Origin: Alphaproteobacteria bacterium
GTDB lineage: Bacteria > Pseudomonadota > Alphaproteobacteria > Bin95
Reading direction: 5' to 3'
Assembly: GCA_022822125.1 (NCBI GenBank)
Contig: JAJECF010000037.1
Location: 1 to 64,000 of the forward strand
DNA: 64,000 nt
A model generated the notes under the pieces. That model saw only the letters and a list, made by a program, of their open reading frames with translations. It was not told the origin of the DNA and ran no database searches. A program made the position numbers and the translations under genes. Below are positions 45,686 to 55,049 of this stretch, piece by piece. Numbering within the stretch: position 1 is the first letter of the stretch; every line of letters begins with the position of its first letter.

Positions 45686-46777
45686 GTGGCAACGATCGAC
45701 AAGCTGGAAATCGACCTGTTCCGCCTGCCGCTGCCGGTGGCGATGGAGGCCTCGGCGGCGGGCGTTATGACCGCCTTCGACATGGTGACGGCGCGGATCA
45801 CCGACAGCGACGGCGTGTCGGGCGTCGGTTACACGGTGATGCATGAAGGGCAGGGCGGCCCGATCGCGGCGATGTGCGACGGCTCCTTCCGCGCCAGCAT
45901 CGAGGGCCGCGACCCGGACCTGATCGAGGCGATCTGGCGGGACATCTACAAGCGCCACCACTATGCCGGCCGGGGCGGGGCCACCGGCTTCGCGATGGCG
46001 GCCGTCGATGTCGCGCTCTGGGACCTGAAGGGCAACAAGCTGGGCTGCCCGCTCTGGCGGCTGCTCGGCGGGGCGAATCCCGCAGTCCGCGCCTATGCCG
46101 GCAATATCGACCTCAACTTCCCGGTGGACAGGCTGCTGGAAGGGGGCATGGCGAGCGTCGAGGCAGGCTTCCGATCGGTCAAGATGCGGCTCGGCCGCCC
46201 GACCATCGCGGAAGACATCGCCCGCGTGGAGGCGATGCGCAACCATCTGCCGGACGAGATCGAGCTGATGGCGGACGCCAACGAGGCCTGGCGGGTGGAG
46301 CAGGCGATGCGCGCCATGATCCAGCTGCAGCCCTTCGACCTGGTGTGGCTGGAGGAGCCGATCGCGCCCGACAATACGGCCGGCTATGCGCATCTGCGCT
46401 CGCTGGGCCTGGTGCCGCTGGCGGCGGGCGAGAACCACCACACGCTCGCCGAGTTCGCCGCGCTGATCGGCGCCGGCGGGGTCGATTTCCCGGAGCCCGA
46501 TCTCACCACATGCGGCGGCGTCACGCCCTTCATGAAGGTGGCCCGGCTCTCCGAGGCCAACGGCCTGCCGGTGATGAGCCACGGCGCGCATGACCTGCAT
46601 ATCCACCTGCTGGCCGCCGCCCCGAACGCGGCCTATCTGGAGTGGCACGCCTTCGGCCTCGACAAGTTCATGGCGGACCCGCTGACGGTCGAGGACGGTT
46701 ACGCCCGCGCCCCGGACCGCCCCGGCCACGGCATCGCCTTCGACTGGGAGGCGCTCGCGGCGCACCGGGCGGGGTAG
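45686..46777 (+). CDS. Mandelate racemase/muconate lactonizing-type enzyme
   Basis: This 363-residue enolase-superfamily enzyme has the capping domain (residues 1-125) and a barrel with the KxR motif in SVKMRLG, three metal ligands in LMADANEAW, WLEEPIAPD and AAGENHHT, and a later histidine in VMSHGAHDLHIHL. These place it in the mandelate-racemase-like group of acid-sugar dehydratases or racemases; the substrate cannot be assigned. The start is a GTG with AGGAGGGG upstream. It is divergent from the 359-residue protein with a 99-bp gap that holds both promoters. Confidence 0.9.
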   Translation: MATIDKLEIDLFRLPLPVAMEASAAGVMTAFDMVTARITDSDGVSGVGYTVMHEGQGGPIAAMCDGSFRASIEGRDPDLIEAIWRDIYKRHHYAGRGGATGFAMAAVDVALWDLKGNKLGCPLWRLLGGANPAVRAYAGNIDLNFPVDRLLEGGMASVEAGFRSVKMRLGRPTIAEDIARVEAMRNHLPDEIELMADANEAWRVEQAMRAMIQLQPFDLVWLEEPIAPDNTAGYAHLRSLGLVPLAAGENHHTLAEFAALIGAGGVDFPEPDLTTCGGVTPFMKVARLSEANGLPVMSHGAHDLHIHLLAAAPNAAYLEWHAFGLDKFMADPLTVEDGYARAPDRPGHGIAFDWEALAAHRAG

Positions 46778-46788
46778 CGGGCGGGGCG

Positions 46789-47286
46789 CTACAGTGAGGC
46801 GAAGGCGGGCGCGTGCTCGATGCGCGGTCCGCTGAGGCCGCCCGGCGCGAGCGCGAGCCCCATCAGCGCCGGGCCGGCATAGGGCGACGCCATGCCCTGC
46901 ACGGTCTCCGGGCGGAAGCCGAAGCGGCGGTAATAGGCCGGGTCGCCCAGCACGACGACCGCCCGCCAGCCCTGCTCCTTCGCCCGGTCGAGTCCCGCTG
47001 CGACGAGCCTCGCGCCGATGCCCTGCCGCCGCCGGTCCGCACGGACCGCCAGCGGCGCAAGGGCAAGGGCGGAGGCAGGCGCGCGCAGCCTCGAAAACAG
47101 CACATGCCCCACGACATCCCCGTCCTCGCAAAGCCGCTCCACCAGCCGCGCCTCGGCGGAGGTCGGAAAGGCTGCCCGCAGAAGTCGACCGATCGCCTCC
47201 CGGTCATCGGCGGCCTCCGGGCGGTAGGAGCCGGCCGCCAGCCCTTGAATGCGGGCGCCATGGCCGGTTGCGTCCCGGCATTGCAC
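46789..47286 (-). CDS. GNAT-family N-acetyltransferase (YhbS-like)
   Basis: This protein of 165 residues has the acetyl-CoA-binding pattern of GNAT enzymes: REAIGRLLRAAFPTSAEARLVERL, then LAPLAVRADRRRQGIGARLVAAGL with the RxxGIG pyrophosphate motif, and VVLGDPAYYRRFGFRP. The start is a GTG overlapping the antitoxin stop by one base (TAGTG), the only start in a reasonable position. This couples it to the upstream toxin-antitoxin pair. Its substrate is unknown; an adjacent acetyltransferase could be a passenger or a third component. Confidence 0.85.
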   Translation of the reverse strand: MQCRDATGHGARIQGLAAGSYRPEAADDREAIGRLLRAAFPTSAEARLVERLCEDGDVVGHVLFSRLRAPASALALAPLAVRADRRRQGIGARLVAAGLDRAKEQGWRAVVVLGDPAYYRRFGFRPETVQGMASPYAGPALMGLALAPGGLSGPRIEHAPAFASL

Positions 47287-47573
47287 TATGTTGTGAAACG
47301 CAGCTGCATTCCCAGCGCGCGGGTAATCCGCATGACGGTGGCGAAGGTAGGGTTTCCGTTCTCGGACAACGCCTTGTAGAGCCCCTCGCGTGTCATGCCG
47401 GCGTCCCGTGCAAGAAGGCTCATGTTTTGTGCGCGGGCGATGTCGTTCAACGCCGCGCGGATCAGACTGCCATCGCCCGGGTCTTCCTCCGCGCAGGCTT
47501 CGAGATACAGACGCACATCCTCGTTGCTGTGAACATGTGCTGCGGCGTCCCATCGCGTGAATGTTTCGATCAT
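47286..47573 (-). CDS. Antitoxin, HigA-like helix-turn-helix protein
   Basis: This 95-residue protein ends in a Cro/CI-type helix-turn-helix (SLLARDAGMTREGLYKALSENGNPTFATVMRITRALGMQLRF), the pattern of the addiction-module antitoxin that pairs with RelE/HigB-type toxins in reverse order. Its ATG overlaps the toxin stop (ATGA). It should bind and neutralise the toxin and repress the operon at the palindrome just upstream of the toxin gene. Confidence 0.92.
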   Translation of the reverse strand: MIETFTRWDAAAHVHSNEDVRLYLEACAEEDPGDGSLIRAALNDIARAQNMSLLARDAGMTREGLYKALSENGNPTFATVMRITRALGMQLRFTT

Positions 47574-47866
47574 GCCTGCCTCCAATCCTTCGCTATGCGT
47601 CTGGCGTGCGGGATGTCTCGCTGCTGGCTGTCCTTGTCGCCCCCGCAAAGCAAGATTGCGGTTGTCCCGTCGCGCATGAAATAGAGGCGGTAGCCGGGCC
47701 CGTAGTGAATTCGTATCTCGGATATGCTGCCGCCCAGGTTCCTCGCATCGCCAAAATTTCCAAGCGATATGTTCCGCAGTCGTGCATTGATCCGGGCAAC
47801 CGCGCCCCGATCCCGCAAATCGCGAAGCCACCTCCTGAAGGTAGAGCTTTCGACGATTTCGATCAT
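47570..47866 (-). CDS. Toxin, HigB/RelE-like addiction-module killer protein
   Basis: This 98-residue protein matches the addiction module killer family within the RelE/ParE superfamily: FRRWLRDLRDRGAVARINARLRN, LGNFGDARNLGGSISEIRIHYGPGYRLYF and the end LLCGGDKDSQQRDIPHARRIAKDW. The basic residues and the final KDSQQRDI/RRIAKDW segment are typical of ribosome-dependent RNases of this group. It is the first gene of the operon, which places toxin before antitoxin. Confidence 0.92.
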   Translation of the reverse strand: MIEIVESSTFRRWLRDLRDRGAVARINARLRNISLGNFGDARNLGGSISEIRIHYGPGYRLYFMRDGTTAILLCGGDKDSQQRDIPHARRIAKDWRQA

Positions 47867-47874
47867 GCCCGGAA

Positions 47875-47892
47875 TGTAAACTGTAGTTTACA
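47875..47892. promoter_or_regulatory. Operator palindrome of the HigBA-like operon
   Basis: TGTAAACT-GT-AGTTTACA is a perfect 8-bp inverted repeat with a 2-bp centre, 8 bp upstream of the toxin ATG. Its position suits autoregulation by the antitoxin or the toxin-antitoxin complex. Confidence 0.85.
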
Positions 47893-47928
47893 GTCAATCA
47901 AGGGTTCGGGCGGACCGGCCGATGCCTC

Positions 47929-48843
47929 TCAAAGCCCCCAGCGCAGCGCCAGCAGGTCCAGCGGCCGCGCCAGCTCCAGCAGGCCTTCCAGCACCTCCGG
48001 CTCCAGCGGCGCGAGGGGAGCGCGGACATGGTCGGAGCGGATGACGCCGCCGGCCTTCATGGCGGCCTTCGAGGCACGGAGGCCGCATTGGCGGTTCTCG
48101 TAGTTGATGAGCGGCAGCACGCGGGCGTAGGCGGCGGCGGCTTCCCCGCGGCGGCCGTCGCGGTGGGCGTCCACCACGGGCTTCAGCAGGTCGGGCAGGA
48201 GCGCGCTCGGCATGGTGCCGGTGGCGCCGGCGTCGAGGTCGGCCATGAGGGTGATCGCCTCCTCGCCGTCGAACGGCCCTTCTATCGCTGCGCCGCCCGC
48301 CAGGATGAGCGCGCGCAGCTTCGCCGCGGCCTGCGGCGTCTCGATCTTGAAATAAGCGACCCCGGCGATCTCCCGCGCCAGCCGTGCGAGGAAGGGCACG
48401 GAGAGCTCCACGCCGGAAAGCGGCGCATCCTGCACCATGATCGGCAGGCCCGCCTCGGCGGCCCGCGCGAATTGTTCGTAAGTCTGCGCTTCCGTGCCTC
48501 TGAGCCCCGTGCCGTGATAGGGCGGCATCAGCATGACCATCGCCGCCCCGAGCTCCGCCGCCCGCCGGCAGCGCTCCACCACGATCCGGGTCGAGAAATG
48601 CGAGGCGGCGACAATGACCGGCAGGCGGCCCGCGACATGCTCGAGGCTTGTCCGGGCCAGGGTCTCGCGCTCCTCGTCGGAAATCAGGAACTGCTCGGAA
48701 TAGTTGGCGAGGATGCAGAGCCCGTCCGGGCCCTGGTCCGCCATGCAGTCGAGCACCCGCTTCTGGCCCTCGAGGTCGAGCTCTCCCGTCTCCGTGAAGA
48801 CGGTGGGCACGACCGGCCAAACGCCGCGCCAGGGTCCTGCCAT
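47929..48843 (-). CDS. DapA-family (dihydrodipicolinate synthase-like) aldolase
   Basis: This 304-residue TIM-barrel protein has PVVPTVFTETGELDLEG at the N-terminus, MLMPPYHGTG with the conserved tyrosine, and GVAYFKIETP with the Schiff-base lysine. These define the class I pyruvate/2-oxoacid aldolase and dehydratase family. No lysine-pathway neighbour is present, and a sugar-acid catabolic role beside the enolase-superfamily gene is more likely. GGGAGG 8 nt upstream supports the ATG at 48843. Confidence 0.88.
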   Translation of the reverse strand: MAGPWRGVWPVVPTVFTETGELDLEGQKRVLDCMADQGPDGLCILANYSEQFLISDEERETLARTSLEHVAGRLPVIVAASHFSTRIVVERCRRAAELGAAMVMLMPPYHGTGLRGTEAQTYEQFARAAEAGLPIMVQDAPLSGVELSVPFLARLAREIAGVAYFKIETPQAAAKLRALILAGGAAIEGPFDGEEAITLMADLDAGATGTMPSALLPDLLKPVVDAHRDGRRGEAAAAYARVLPLINYENRQCGLRASKAAMKAGGVIRSDHVRAPLAPLEPEVLEGLLELARPLDLLALRWGL

Positions 48844-48885
48844 ACTGCTGCCTCCCGATCCCCGCATACCGGTCCACGCCAGCTT

Positions 48886-49164
48886 ATACCAGCAGTCATT
48901 GATCGGAACCGATGGCGCGGCGCCTCCCTGCCGTAGCCACGGTCCTTTGTCCTCATCCCGAGTAGCGGCGCCAGCCGCGTATCGAGGGACGCGCCACCGG
49001 CGGGACCGTCCCCTTTGACAGGCTCAGGACAAGCCTTTCGATACGCGCCTGCTGACGCAGCCGCTACTCAGGATGAGGAGAGGCGGGGGCGCCGGGCGGA
49101 TCGACGCAAAAAGGAGAAACCGGGCGGCATTCGCCGGTGAGTCCCAAATCGAGGCCGTTGGTAT
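48886..49164 (+). repeat. Dispersed ATACCARCGGY-ended repeat, copy E
   Basis: This 279-bp element begins ATACCAGCAG and ends CCGTTGGTAT. It carries GATCGGAACCGATGGCGCGG at its left end and both arms of the inner palindrome, including CGGGACCGTCCCC. It fills the gap between the DapA-family gene and the glycerophosphodiesterase gene. Confidence 0.82.
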
Positions 49165-49238
49165 TACGCCAATTCCGCCGGACCCGGATCGGGTCTTATC
49201 CTTGCGGGAGCCACTCCGACCGTCCGGGGGACGAGGAC

Positions 49239-50012
49239 ATGACACGCGACCTGCATCCGTTTCTCCGCCATCCCGGCTATCCCCTGCCGGCCGCAATTGC
49301 GCATCGCGGCTATTCCGCCCGGCATCCCGAGAACACGATGGCCGCCTTCGCCGCCGCGGTCGCGCTCGGCTACCGGATTGTCGAGACCGATGTTCACGCC
49401 ACCGCCGACAATGTCCTGGTCGTGTTTCACGACAGCCGCCTGGACCGCCTCACGGACAGGCGCGGCGCCCTCTCGGAAATGAACTGGCCGGAGCTTCGCC
49501 GCGTCCGCGTCGGTGGGCGGGAGCGGATCCCGCGCCTTCAGGAACTGCTGACGGCCTGGGACGATCTGCGGGTGAACATAGACCCGAAGCAGGACAGCGC
49601 TGTCGAACCCCTGCTTGACGTGCTCCGGGATACCGATGCGTGGGACCGGGTTTGCGTGGGATCGGAGTCCAGCCGGCGCCTTCGCCGCATCCGGGCCGCG
49701 GCCGGCGACCGGCTTTGCACCTCGATGGGCACGGCCGAAGTCGTTCGCCTCTGGCTGGCGGGCCATACCCTGCCTCTCGGCGGATTTGCGGCCAATTGCG
49801 TACAGGTCCCGCCGCAGCGCTATGGAGTCCCGGTGATCGACCGCGCGTTCATGGCGGCCGCGCACGCCCGCAGCCTGCCGGTGCATGTATGGACCATCAA
49901 TGAGGAGGCGGACATGAACCGCCTTCTCGATCTTGGCGTCGACGGGATCATGACCGACGAGGCGGAACTCCTGAAACGGGTGTTCCGGAACCGGGAGATC
50001 TGGACGGGGTAA
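49239..50012 (+). CDS. Glycerophosphodiester phosphodiesterase
   Basis: This 257-residue protein hydrolyses glycerophosphodiesters to glycerol 3-phosphate and an alcohol. It has the catalytic AHRGYSARHPENTMAAF at residues 20-36, the metal ligands in VETDVH, the second catalytic histidine in VVFHDSRLDR, and VHVWTINEEADMNRLLDLGVDGIMTD at the end, the full GDPD motif set. It has no signal peptide, so it is cytoplasmic. GAGG 3 nt before the ATG supports the start. Its stop codon TAA runs into the first base of repeat copy F. Confidence 0.93.
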   Translation: MTRDLHPFLRHPGYPLPAAIAHRGYSARHPENTMAAFAAAVALGYRIVETDVHATADNVLVVFHDSRLDRLTDRRGALSEMNWPELRRVRVGGRERIPRLQELLTAWDDLRVNIDPKQDSAVEPLLDVLRDTDAWDRVCVGSESSRRLRRIRAAAGDRLCTSMGTAEVVRLWLAGHTLPLGGFAANCVQVPPQRYGVPVIDRAFMAAAHARSLPVHVWTINEEADMNRLLDLGVDGIMTDEAELLKRVFRNREIWTG

Positions 50013-50179
50013 TACCAACGGCCTCGACTATGGACCCATAAAGCGCATCAGGCCTCACATCGTCGCCCCGGACTTGTTCCGGGTATGACGGAAGAGCTTG
50101 TCCTGAGCCTGTCGAAGGAGGGCGATCGGGGCGGCGGGCGTCAAACCCGTCATGGGGGCCTGTCAACGACCGCTGGTAT
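50012..50179 (-). repeat. Dispersed ATACCARCGGY-ended repeat, copy F (different interior)
   Basis: This 168-bp element starts ATACCAACGG at the last base of the glycerophosphodiesterase stop codon and ends CCGCTGGTAT. Its interior differs from the other copies, with CCCCGGACTTGTTCCGGG and GCTTGTCCTGAGCCTGTCGA words. It shows that the termini are conserved while the centre is exchangeable. Confidence 0.78.
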
Positions 50180-50322
50180 AACCCTTGCCCGTTCAGGTTC
50201 CGGTCCGGGGGCCGGGAAGACAAATTGGGAGGCGCAAGGGACAGCGAAAGGCGGTATGGAACGCGGCAATGAGATGTATGTATCCGGCGGGTTTTCCCGG
50301 GAGTGACGAACGGAGCGCAGAT

Positions 50323-50874
50323 ATGACTGCGATCGAGACCGCCCGCCTGCTGCTGCGTCCGTTTGAAGACGGCGACGGGCCAGCCTATCGGGCGGTCCGC
50401 CGCAAGCCCGGCGCGACGCGCTTCCTGCCGAGCCATACGGTGGACCCGGTGGAAGCTGCGCGGCGCTCCGATGCGACCGTCGCGGCGTTCCGCGAGGCGT
50501 GGGAGCGCGACGGTTACGGCCCCTGGGCAGCCGTCGAACGCGCCTCGGGCCGCCTTGTCGGACATCTGGGACTCAGATGGCTGCCGGACATCGGCGAGAC
50601 CGAGCTTCTGTTTCTGATCGACCCGGATGCGCAGGGCCAGGGCTATGCGAGCGAAGGCGCGCGCGCCGCGCTGGCCTACGGTTTCGACCGGCTGGCGCTG
50701 CCGGAGATCGTCGCCTTCGCGCTGCCGGAAAACGGGGCGTCCATAGCCGTGCTCGCACGCCTCGGCATGGTGCGGCGCGCCGGGCTCGTCCGTGCTTTCG
50801 GCATCGAGGCGCTGAAATTCGAATTGGCAGCGGGACGATTCGCTGCGCTGTCTTCCCGCGCGCCTTGCGGGTAA
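50323..50874 (+). CDS. GNAT-family N-acetyltransferase (RimJ-like)
   Basis: This 183-residue protein has the RimJ/RimL-type order: ETARLLLRPFEDGDGPAY at the N-terminus, GRLVGHLGLRWL, ETELLFLIDPDAQGQGYASEGARAAL with the QGxGYA-type acetyl-CoA motif, and LPENGASIAVLARLGM. It probably acetylates a small molecule or protein N-terminus; the substrate is unknown. GGAG 9 nt upstream supports the ATG at 50323. It ends 30 bp before the convergent LLM-type oxidoreductase. Confidence 0.88.
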   Translation: MTAIETARLLLRPFEDGDGPAYRAVRRKPGATRFLPSHTVDPVEAARRSDATVAAFREAWERDGYGPWAAVERASGRLVGHLGLRWLPDIGETELLFLIDPDAQGQGYASEGARAALAYGFDRLALPEIVAFALPENGASIAVLARLGMVRRAGLVRAFGIEALKFELAAGRFAALSSRAPCG

Positions 50875-50904
50875 AGCATGCTGTCGGCTGTCGAATATCG
50901 CCTG

Positions 50905-51861
50905 CTATCCCCCGAGCAGGGGCATGACCTCTTCGGCGAAGCGGGAGAGGCGCTCTTCGGTGCGCTCGACGGAGCGCGCGGCGAAATTCAGGAAGACGCT
51001 GGTAACGCCGAGTTCGCCGAGCGCGCGGAGGTCGGCGGCGCGCTCCTCCGCGCTGCCGGTCAGGAAGCGCCGCCCGCCCCGGCCGTCATCCGCTGCCTCC
51101 TCGAAATGCCAGGGCGCGGAATAGGCGAGCCCGATGGTCGAAGGATCGCGGCCCGCTTCCTCCGCTGTGCGGAACAGGAGGTCGCGCCGGTCGCGATAAC
51201 GCTCCAGGCTGTCGAGCATGGCGCGCGGATTGTTGCCGATGGGATACCAGGCGTCGCCGAGCGCTGCGACGCGGCGAAGCGCCGGCCGGCTTTCCCCGCC
51301 GATCCAGAGCGGCGGATGCGGCTTCTGCGCCGGATGGGGCAGGGTCGAGACATTGGAGAAATTCGCATAGTCGCCGGCGAAGCTTGCCGGGTCCTGGGTC
51401 CAGACCGCCTTGAAGACGCGGAGATATTCGTCTGCGACCCGGCCGCGCTCATCGAAGGGCGGCAGGCCCACCGCCTCGAACTCCTCGCGCATCCAGCCCA
51501 CCCCGCAGCCGACCGTGACGCGCCCGCCGCTCAGCAGGTCTGCCGTCGCAAGCTGCTTCGCCGCCAGCACCGGATTGCGGTGCGGCAGCACCATGACGGA
51601 GGTAATCAGCCGCGCCTTTTCCGTCACGCCGCAGAGGAAGGTGAGCAGCGCGATCATCTCCAGCGCCTCGCCCGACCGGCTGCCGGGAAAGTCCCCTGTT
51701 TCCGAATAGGGGTATTTCGACTCGATGTCGCGCGGGATGACGATGTGGTCCGAGACGGTAAGCGCCGCGTAGCCGAGGCGCTCGCCGGTCTGCGCCAGGC
51801 GCTTCTGGTCGGCCGCATTGGCGAGCGGCCCCCTGTGCGGAATGCTGAAGCCGAAATCCAT
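50905..51861 (-). CDS. LLM-class flavin-dependent oxidoreductase
   Basis: This 318-residue protein has the luciferase-like TIM-barrel pattern: MDFGFSIPHRGP, LGYAALTVSDHIVIP, ITSVMVLPHRNPVLAAKQLATADLLSGGRVTVGCGVGW and PLWIGGESRPALRR. This matches F420- or FMN-dependent LLM enzymes of the mycobacterial-type subgroup. The substrate is unknown. The ATG at 51861 is preceded by a GGGGGG-rich purine stretch. It is divergent from mutS with a 70-bp gap. Confidence 0.9.
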   Translation of the reverse strand: MDFGFSIPHRGPLANAADQKRLAQTGERLGYAALTVSDHIVIPRDIESKYPYSETGDFPGSRSGEALEMIALLTFLCGVTEKARLITSVMVLPHRNPVLAAKQLATADLLSGGRVTVGCGVGWMREEFEAVGLPPFDERGRVADEYLRVFKAVWTQDPASFAGDYANFSNVSTLPHPAQKPHPPLWIGGESRPALRRVAALGDAWYPIGNNPRAMLDSLERYRDRRDLLFRTAEEAGRDPSTIGLAYSAPWHFEEAADDGRGGRRFLTGSAEERAADLRALGELGVTSVFLNFAARSVERTEERLSRFAEEVMPLLGG

Positions 51862-51931
51862 CCTGTTACCCCCCTCGGGCCTCCGGCCCCGCGTCGGAAT
51901 CGGGCCGCGAGCATAGCCTATCAAAAGGCCG

Positions 51932-54613
51932 ATGAGCACCTCGTTGCGCTTCGGCATTGGCGAAACGGGCGGGATGCGGAATGCTGTGGCGGCCGATCCG
52001 CCGAAAGGCCGCCTGCTGCCGATGAAACAAGCCCGACCCGCCGGCAACACGCCGATGATGGCGCAATATCTCGCCATTCGCGACGAGCATCCGGGCTATC
52101 TGCTGTTCTACCGGATGGGCGATTTCTACGAACTGTTCTTCGAGGACGCCGTCAAGGCTGCGGCCGCGCTCGACATCGCGCTCACCAGGCGCGGGCGCCA
52201 TGACGGCGAGGACATCCCGATGGCGGGCGTGCCGGTCCGCGCGCATGAGGCCTATCTGGAGCGGCTGATCCGCAAGGGTTTCAAGGTCGCCATCTGCGAG
52301 CAGACCGAGGACCCGGCCGAGACGCGCAAGCGCGGCGGCGGCGCGGTGGTGGCGCGTGAGGTGGTGCGGCTGGTCACGCCGGGCACGCTGACCGAAGACG
52401 CGCTGCTGGACGCGCGTCGGCACAACTACCTGGCGGTGCTGGCGGAGGCGGGCGGCGCGGCGGCGCTCGCCTGGGCCGATATGTCCACCGGCGAATTCCG
52501 GGTCGAGAACATTGCCCTGGCGGACCTGCCGGCGCTGCTGGCGCGTGTCGAGCCCTCCGAACTGGTGCTGCCGGAGCGGCTGCTGGACACCACCGCCTTC
52601 GACGGCGCGCTGACGCCGCTGCCTGCCGCGCGCTTCGACAGCGAGAATGCGCGCCGGCGCCTGCTGGCGGCCTTCGGCGTGGCGACGCTGGAGGGGTTCG
52701 GGCGTTTCGGCCGCGCGGAGACCGCCGCCTGTGGCGTGCTGGTCGATTATCTCGAACTCACGCAGAAGGGCCGCCTGCCGCGCCTGGAGCCGCCCCGGTC
52801 CGCGGGCCCCGGCCAGGCGCTGGAGATCGACCCTGCGACTAGGCGCAATCTGGAGCTGACCGCAACGCTCGCCGGCGAGCGCCGGGGCAGCCTGCTCGCC
52901 GCGATCGACTGGACGCGAAGCGCGGCCGGCGGCCGGCTGCTGGCGGCATGGCTCGCTGCGCCGCTCACGGACCCGGCGGCAATCGCGGCCCGCCACGACG
53001 CCGTGGACCGGCTTTGCCGCGAGGACCGGTTGCGCCGGGACCTCGCCGGCCGGCTTGGGCGCGCGCCGGATATAGAGCGCGCGCTCTCGCGGCTCGGGCT
53101 CGGCCGCGGCGGCCCGCGCGACCTCGCGGCCATTCGCGATGCGCTCGCCCTGGCGGGCGAGATCACCGGCCTGTTCAACGCCCCGCCGCCTTTGCTGGCG
53201 GAGGCCTGCGCGGCGCTCCAGGGTCATGAGGAGACGGCTGCGGCGCTGGCGGCCGCACTCGGTCCCGACCTGCCCCTTGCCGCGCGCGACGGCGGGTTCG
53301 TGGCCGCCGGCCATGACGGCGAACTCGACCGGCTGCGCGCGCTCCGCGACGACAGCCGCAAGACCGTGGCGGGCCTGCAGGCGCGCTATGCGGCCGAGAC
53401 GGGTGCGGCCTCGCTCAAGATCCGCCACAACAACATCCTCGGATATTTCATCGAGGTGACGCAGGCCGCCTCCGGGCGCCTCATGGCCGACAACGCCTTC
53501 ATCCACCGCCAGACCATGGCCAATTCCATGCGCTTCACCACGGTCGAGCTCGGCCGGCTGGAAGCGCAGATCGCCGGCGCGGCCGAACAGGCGCTTGCGG
53601 CCGAACTCGCCATATTCGAACGCCTTGCGGCCGATGTGCTGGAACGGGGCGGCGAGATCGCAGCGGCGGCGGGCGCGCTCGCCCTGCTCGACGCCGCCTC
53701 CGGGCTCGCAACCCTTGCGGTCGAATGCAATTGGAGCCGCCCGCTGGTGGATGACAGCCTCGCCTTCGAGATCGAGGGCGGGCGCCACCCGGTGGTCGAG
53801 GCGGCGCTGGACGAGCCCTTTGTGGCGAATGGCTGCGACCTCTCGCCGGATCGGCGGCTCTGGCTGGTGACGGGCCCGAACATGGCCGGCAAGAGCACTT
53901 TTCTGCGCCAGAACGCGCTCATCGCCATCCTCGCCCAGATGGGCAGCTTCGCGCCGGCGGACCGCGCGCATATCGGGGCGGTGGACCGCCTGTTCAGCCG
54001 CGTCGGCGCATCCGACGACCTTGCGCGCGGCCGTTCGACCTTCATGGTCGAGATGGTCGAGACGGCCGCGATCCTGAACCGGGCAGGCGAACGCTCGCTG
54101 GTGATCCTCGACGAGATCGGGCGCGGCACGGCCACCTTCGACGGCCTCTCCATCGCCTGGGCGGTGGTGGAGCAGCTTCACGAGGCCTGCCGCTGCCGGG
54201 CGCTGTTCGCGACGCATTACCACGAGTTGACCCTGCTCGCCGGCAAGCTCGACCGGCTGGCGCTGCGCACCATGCGGGTCAAGGAATGGCAGGGCTCCGT
54301 CGTGTTCCTGCACGAGGTCGCGCCGGGCGCGGCGGATCGCTCCTACGGCATCCATGTCGCCCGGCTTGCGGGCCTGCCGCGCGCCGTGGTGGAGAGGGCC
54401 GAGGAGGTGTTGCGTTTGCTGGAAACCGGCGAGCAGGGCGGCGCCATCGCGCGGCTCGCCGAGGATCTGCCGCTCTTCGCCGCCGCCCGCAATCCGCACC
54501 CCGCAGCGGAGCCGTCGGAAGCGGACCGGGCTCTCGCCGCCCTCGACCCCGACTCCCTCAGCCCGAGGGAGGCGCTGGAGCGGCTTTACGAACTGAAGCG
54601 GCTGCTGGGCTGA
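51932..54613 (+). CDS. mutS: DNA mismatch repair protein MutS
   Basis: This 893-residue protein recognises mismatches. The mismatch-binding domain holds [13 protein letters not shown] (the F-x-E motif) near residue 65, followed by connector, lever and clamp domains and the ATPase with Walker A GPNMAGKS (about residue 648), Walker [12 protein letters not shown] and FATHYHEL. It ends with the C-terminal [11 protein letters not shown] helix. All domains are intact and length is normal. The start is uncertain: ATGs at 51932, 51974 and 52022 are in frame and the last leaves the usual short leader; none has a strong ribosome binding site. Confidence 0.96.
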   Translation: MSTSLRFGIGETGGMRNAVAADPPKGRLLPMKQARPAGNTPMMAQYLAIRDEHPGYLLFYRMGDFYELFFEDAVKAAAALDIALTRRGRHDGEDIPMAGVPVRAHEAYLERLIRKGFKVAICEQTEDPAETRKRGGGAVVAREVVRLVTPGTLTEDALLDARRHNYLAVLAEAGGAAALAWADMSTGEFRVENIALADLPALLARVEPSELVLPERLLDTTAFDGALTPLPAARFDSENARRRLLAAFGVATLEGFGRFGRAETAACGVLVDYLELTQKGRLPRLEPPRSAGPGQALEIDPATRRNLELTATLAGERRGSLLAAIDWTRSAAGGRLLAAWLAAPLTDPAAIAARHDAVDRLCREDRLRRDLAGRLGRAPDIERALSRLGLGRGGPRDLAAIRDALALAGEITGLFNAPPPLLAEACAALQGHEETAAALAAALGPDLPLAARDGGFVAAGHDGELDRLRALRDDSRKTVAGLQARYAAETGAASLKIRHNNILGYFIEVTQAASGRLMADNAFIHRQTMANSMRFTTVELGRLEAQIAGAAEQALAAELAIFERLAADVLERGGEIAAAAGALALLDAASGLATLAVECNWSRPLVDDSLAFEIEGGRHPVVEAALDEPFVANGCDLSPDRRLWLVTGPNMAGKSTFLRQNALIAILAQMGSFAPADRAHIGAVDRLFSRVGASDDLARGRSTFMVEMVETAAILNRAGERSLVILDEIGRGTATFDGLSIAWAVVEQLHEACRCRALFATHYHELTLLAGKLDRLALRTMRVKEWQGSVVFLHEVAPGAADRSYGIHVARLAGLPRAVVERAEEVLRLLETGEQGGAIARLAEDLPLFAAARNPHPAAEPSEADRALAALDPDSLSPREALERLYELKRLLG

Positions 54614-54639
54614 GCCGGCGTCCGGGGCGACGGTGGAGG

Positions 54640-54677
54640 CAGCTCCGCCATCGGTTCCAATCAAAGACCGCCGGTAT
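54640..54677 (-). repeat. Truncated end of the ATACCARCGGY repeat
   Basis: Only one terminus is present here, with GCCATCGGTTCCAATC followed by CCGCCGGTAT, matching the GATCGGAACCGATGG end of the full copies in reverse orientation. It lies just after mutS. The rest of the element is missing. Confidence 0.7.
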
Positions 54678-54717
54678 AAGCGGTTTCGGCAGGGGAATCC
54701 GCGGCCCGCTTGCCGGG

Positions 54718-55008
54718 TTATTCGGCGGCGGCCGGCGGCGGCACGTTCTGCCGGGTGATGTAATGCTCGAGCTTCCCTTCGACCCGCGCCATGCGTTCGC
54801 CCAGATCGGCCACTTTCGTGTCGAGCGCGTTGATGTCGGCTTTGAGTTCGTTGCGCATATGGTGCATGTCGGCGCGCAACCAGAGGAAAAGACTGACGAT
54901 CAGCGTGCCCAGAATCACAACTATGCCGGCGGTTGCAATCAGCATCGTCATCATGTCCGGGATCATCGCGTCGTTTTTTCGGTCGTTCCGGCTCCGATAG
55001 TCCTGCAT
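54718..55008 (-). CDS. Small single-pass membrane protein
   Basis: This 96-residue protein has one membrane segment (MLIATAGIVVILGTLIVSLFLWL, about residues 22-44) and a C-terminal heptad-like helix (MRNELKADINALDTKVADLGERMARVEGKLEHYI) that looks like a coiled coil. I do not recognise a family beyond generic small membrane coiled-coil proteins. It lies 41 bp downstream of dnaE2 on the same strand. A later start at 54966 is possible. Confidence 0.65.
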   Translation of the reverse strand: MQDYRSRNDRKNDAMIPDMMTMLIATAGIVVILGTLIVSLFLWLRADMHHMRNELKADINALDTKVADLGERMARVEGKLEHYITRQNVPPPAAAE

Positions 55009-55049
55009 ATCGTCGATGCCGCCGCCACACAGCGTTTCGCGAACCTGCC

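Noticed and set aside
51866..55030. A 1054-residue minus-strand open frame over mutS
   Set aside because: It is antisense to an intact mutS gene and has no family features; long antisense frames are common at this GC content.
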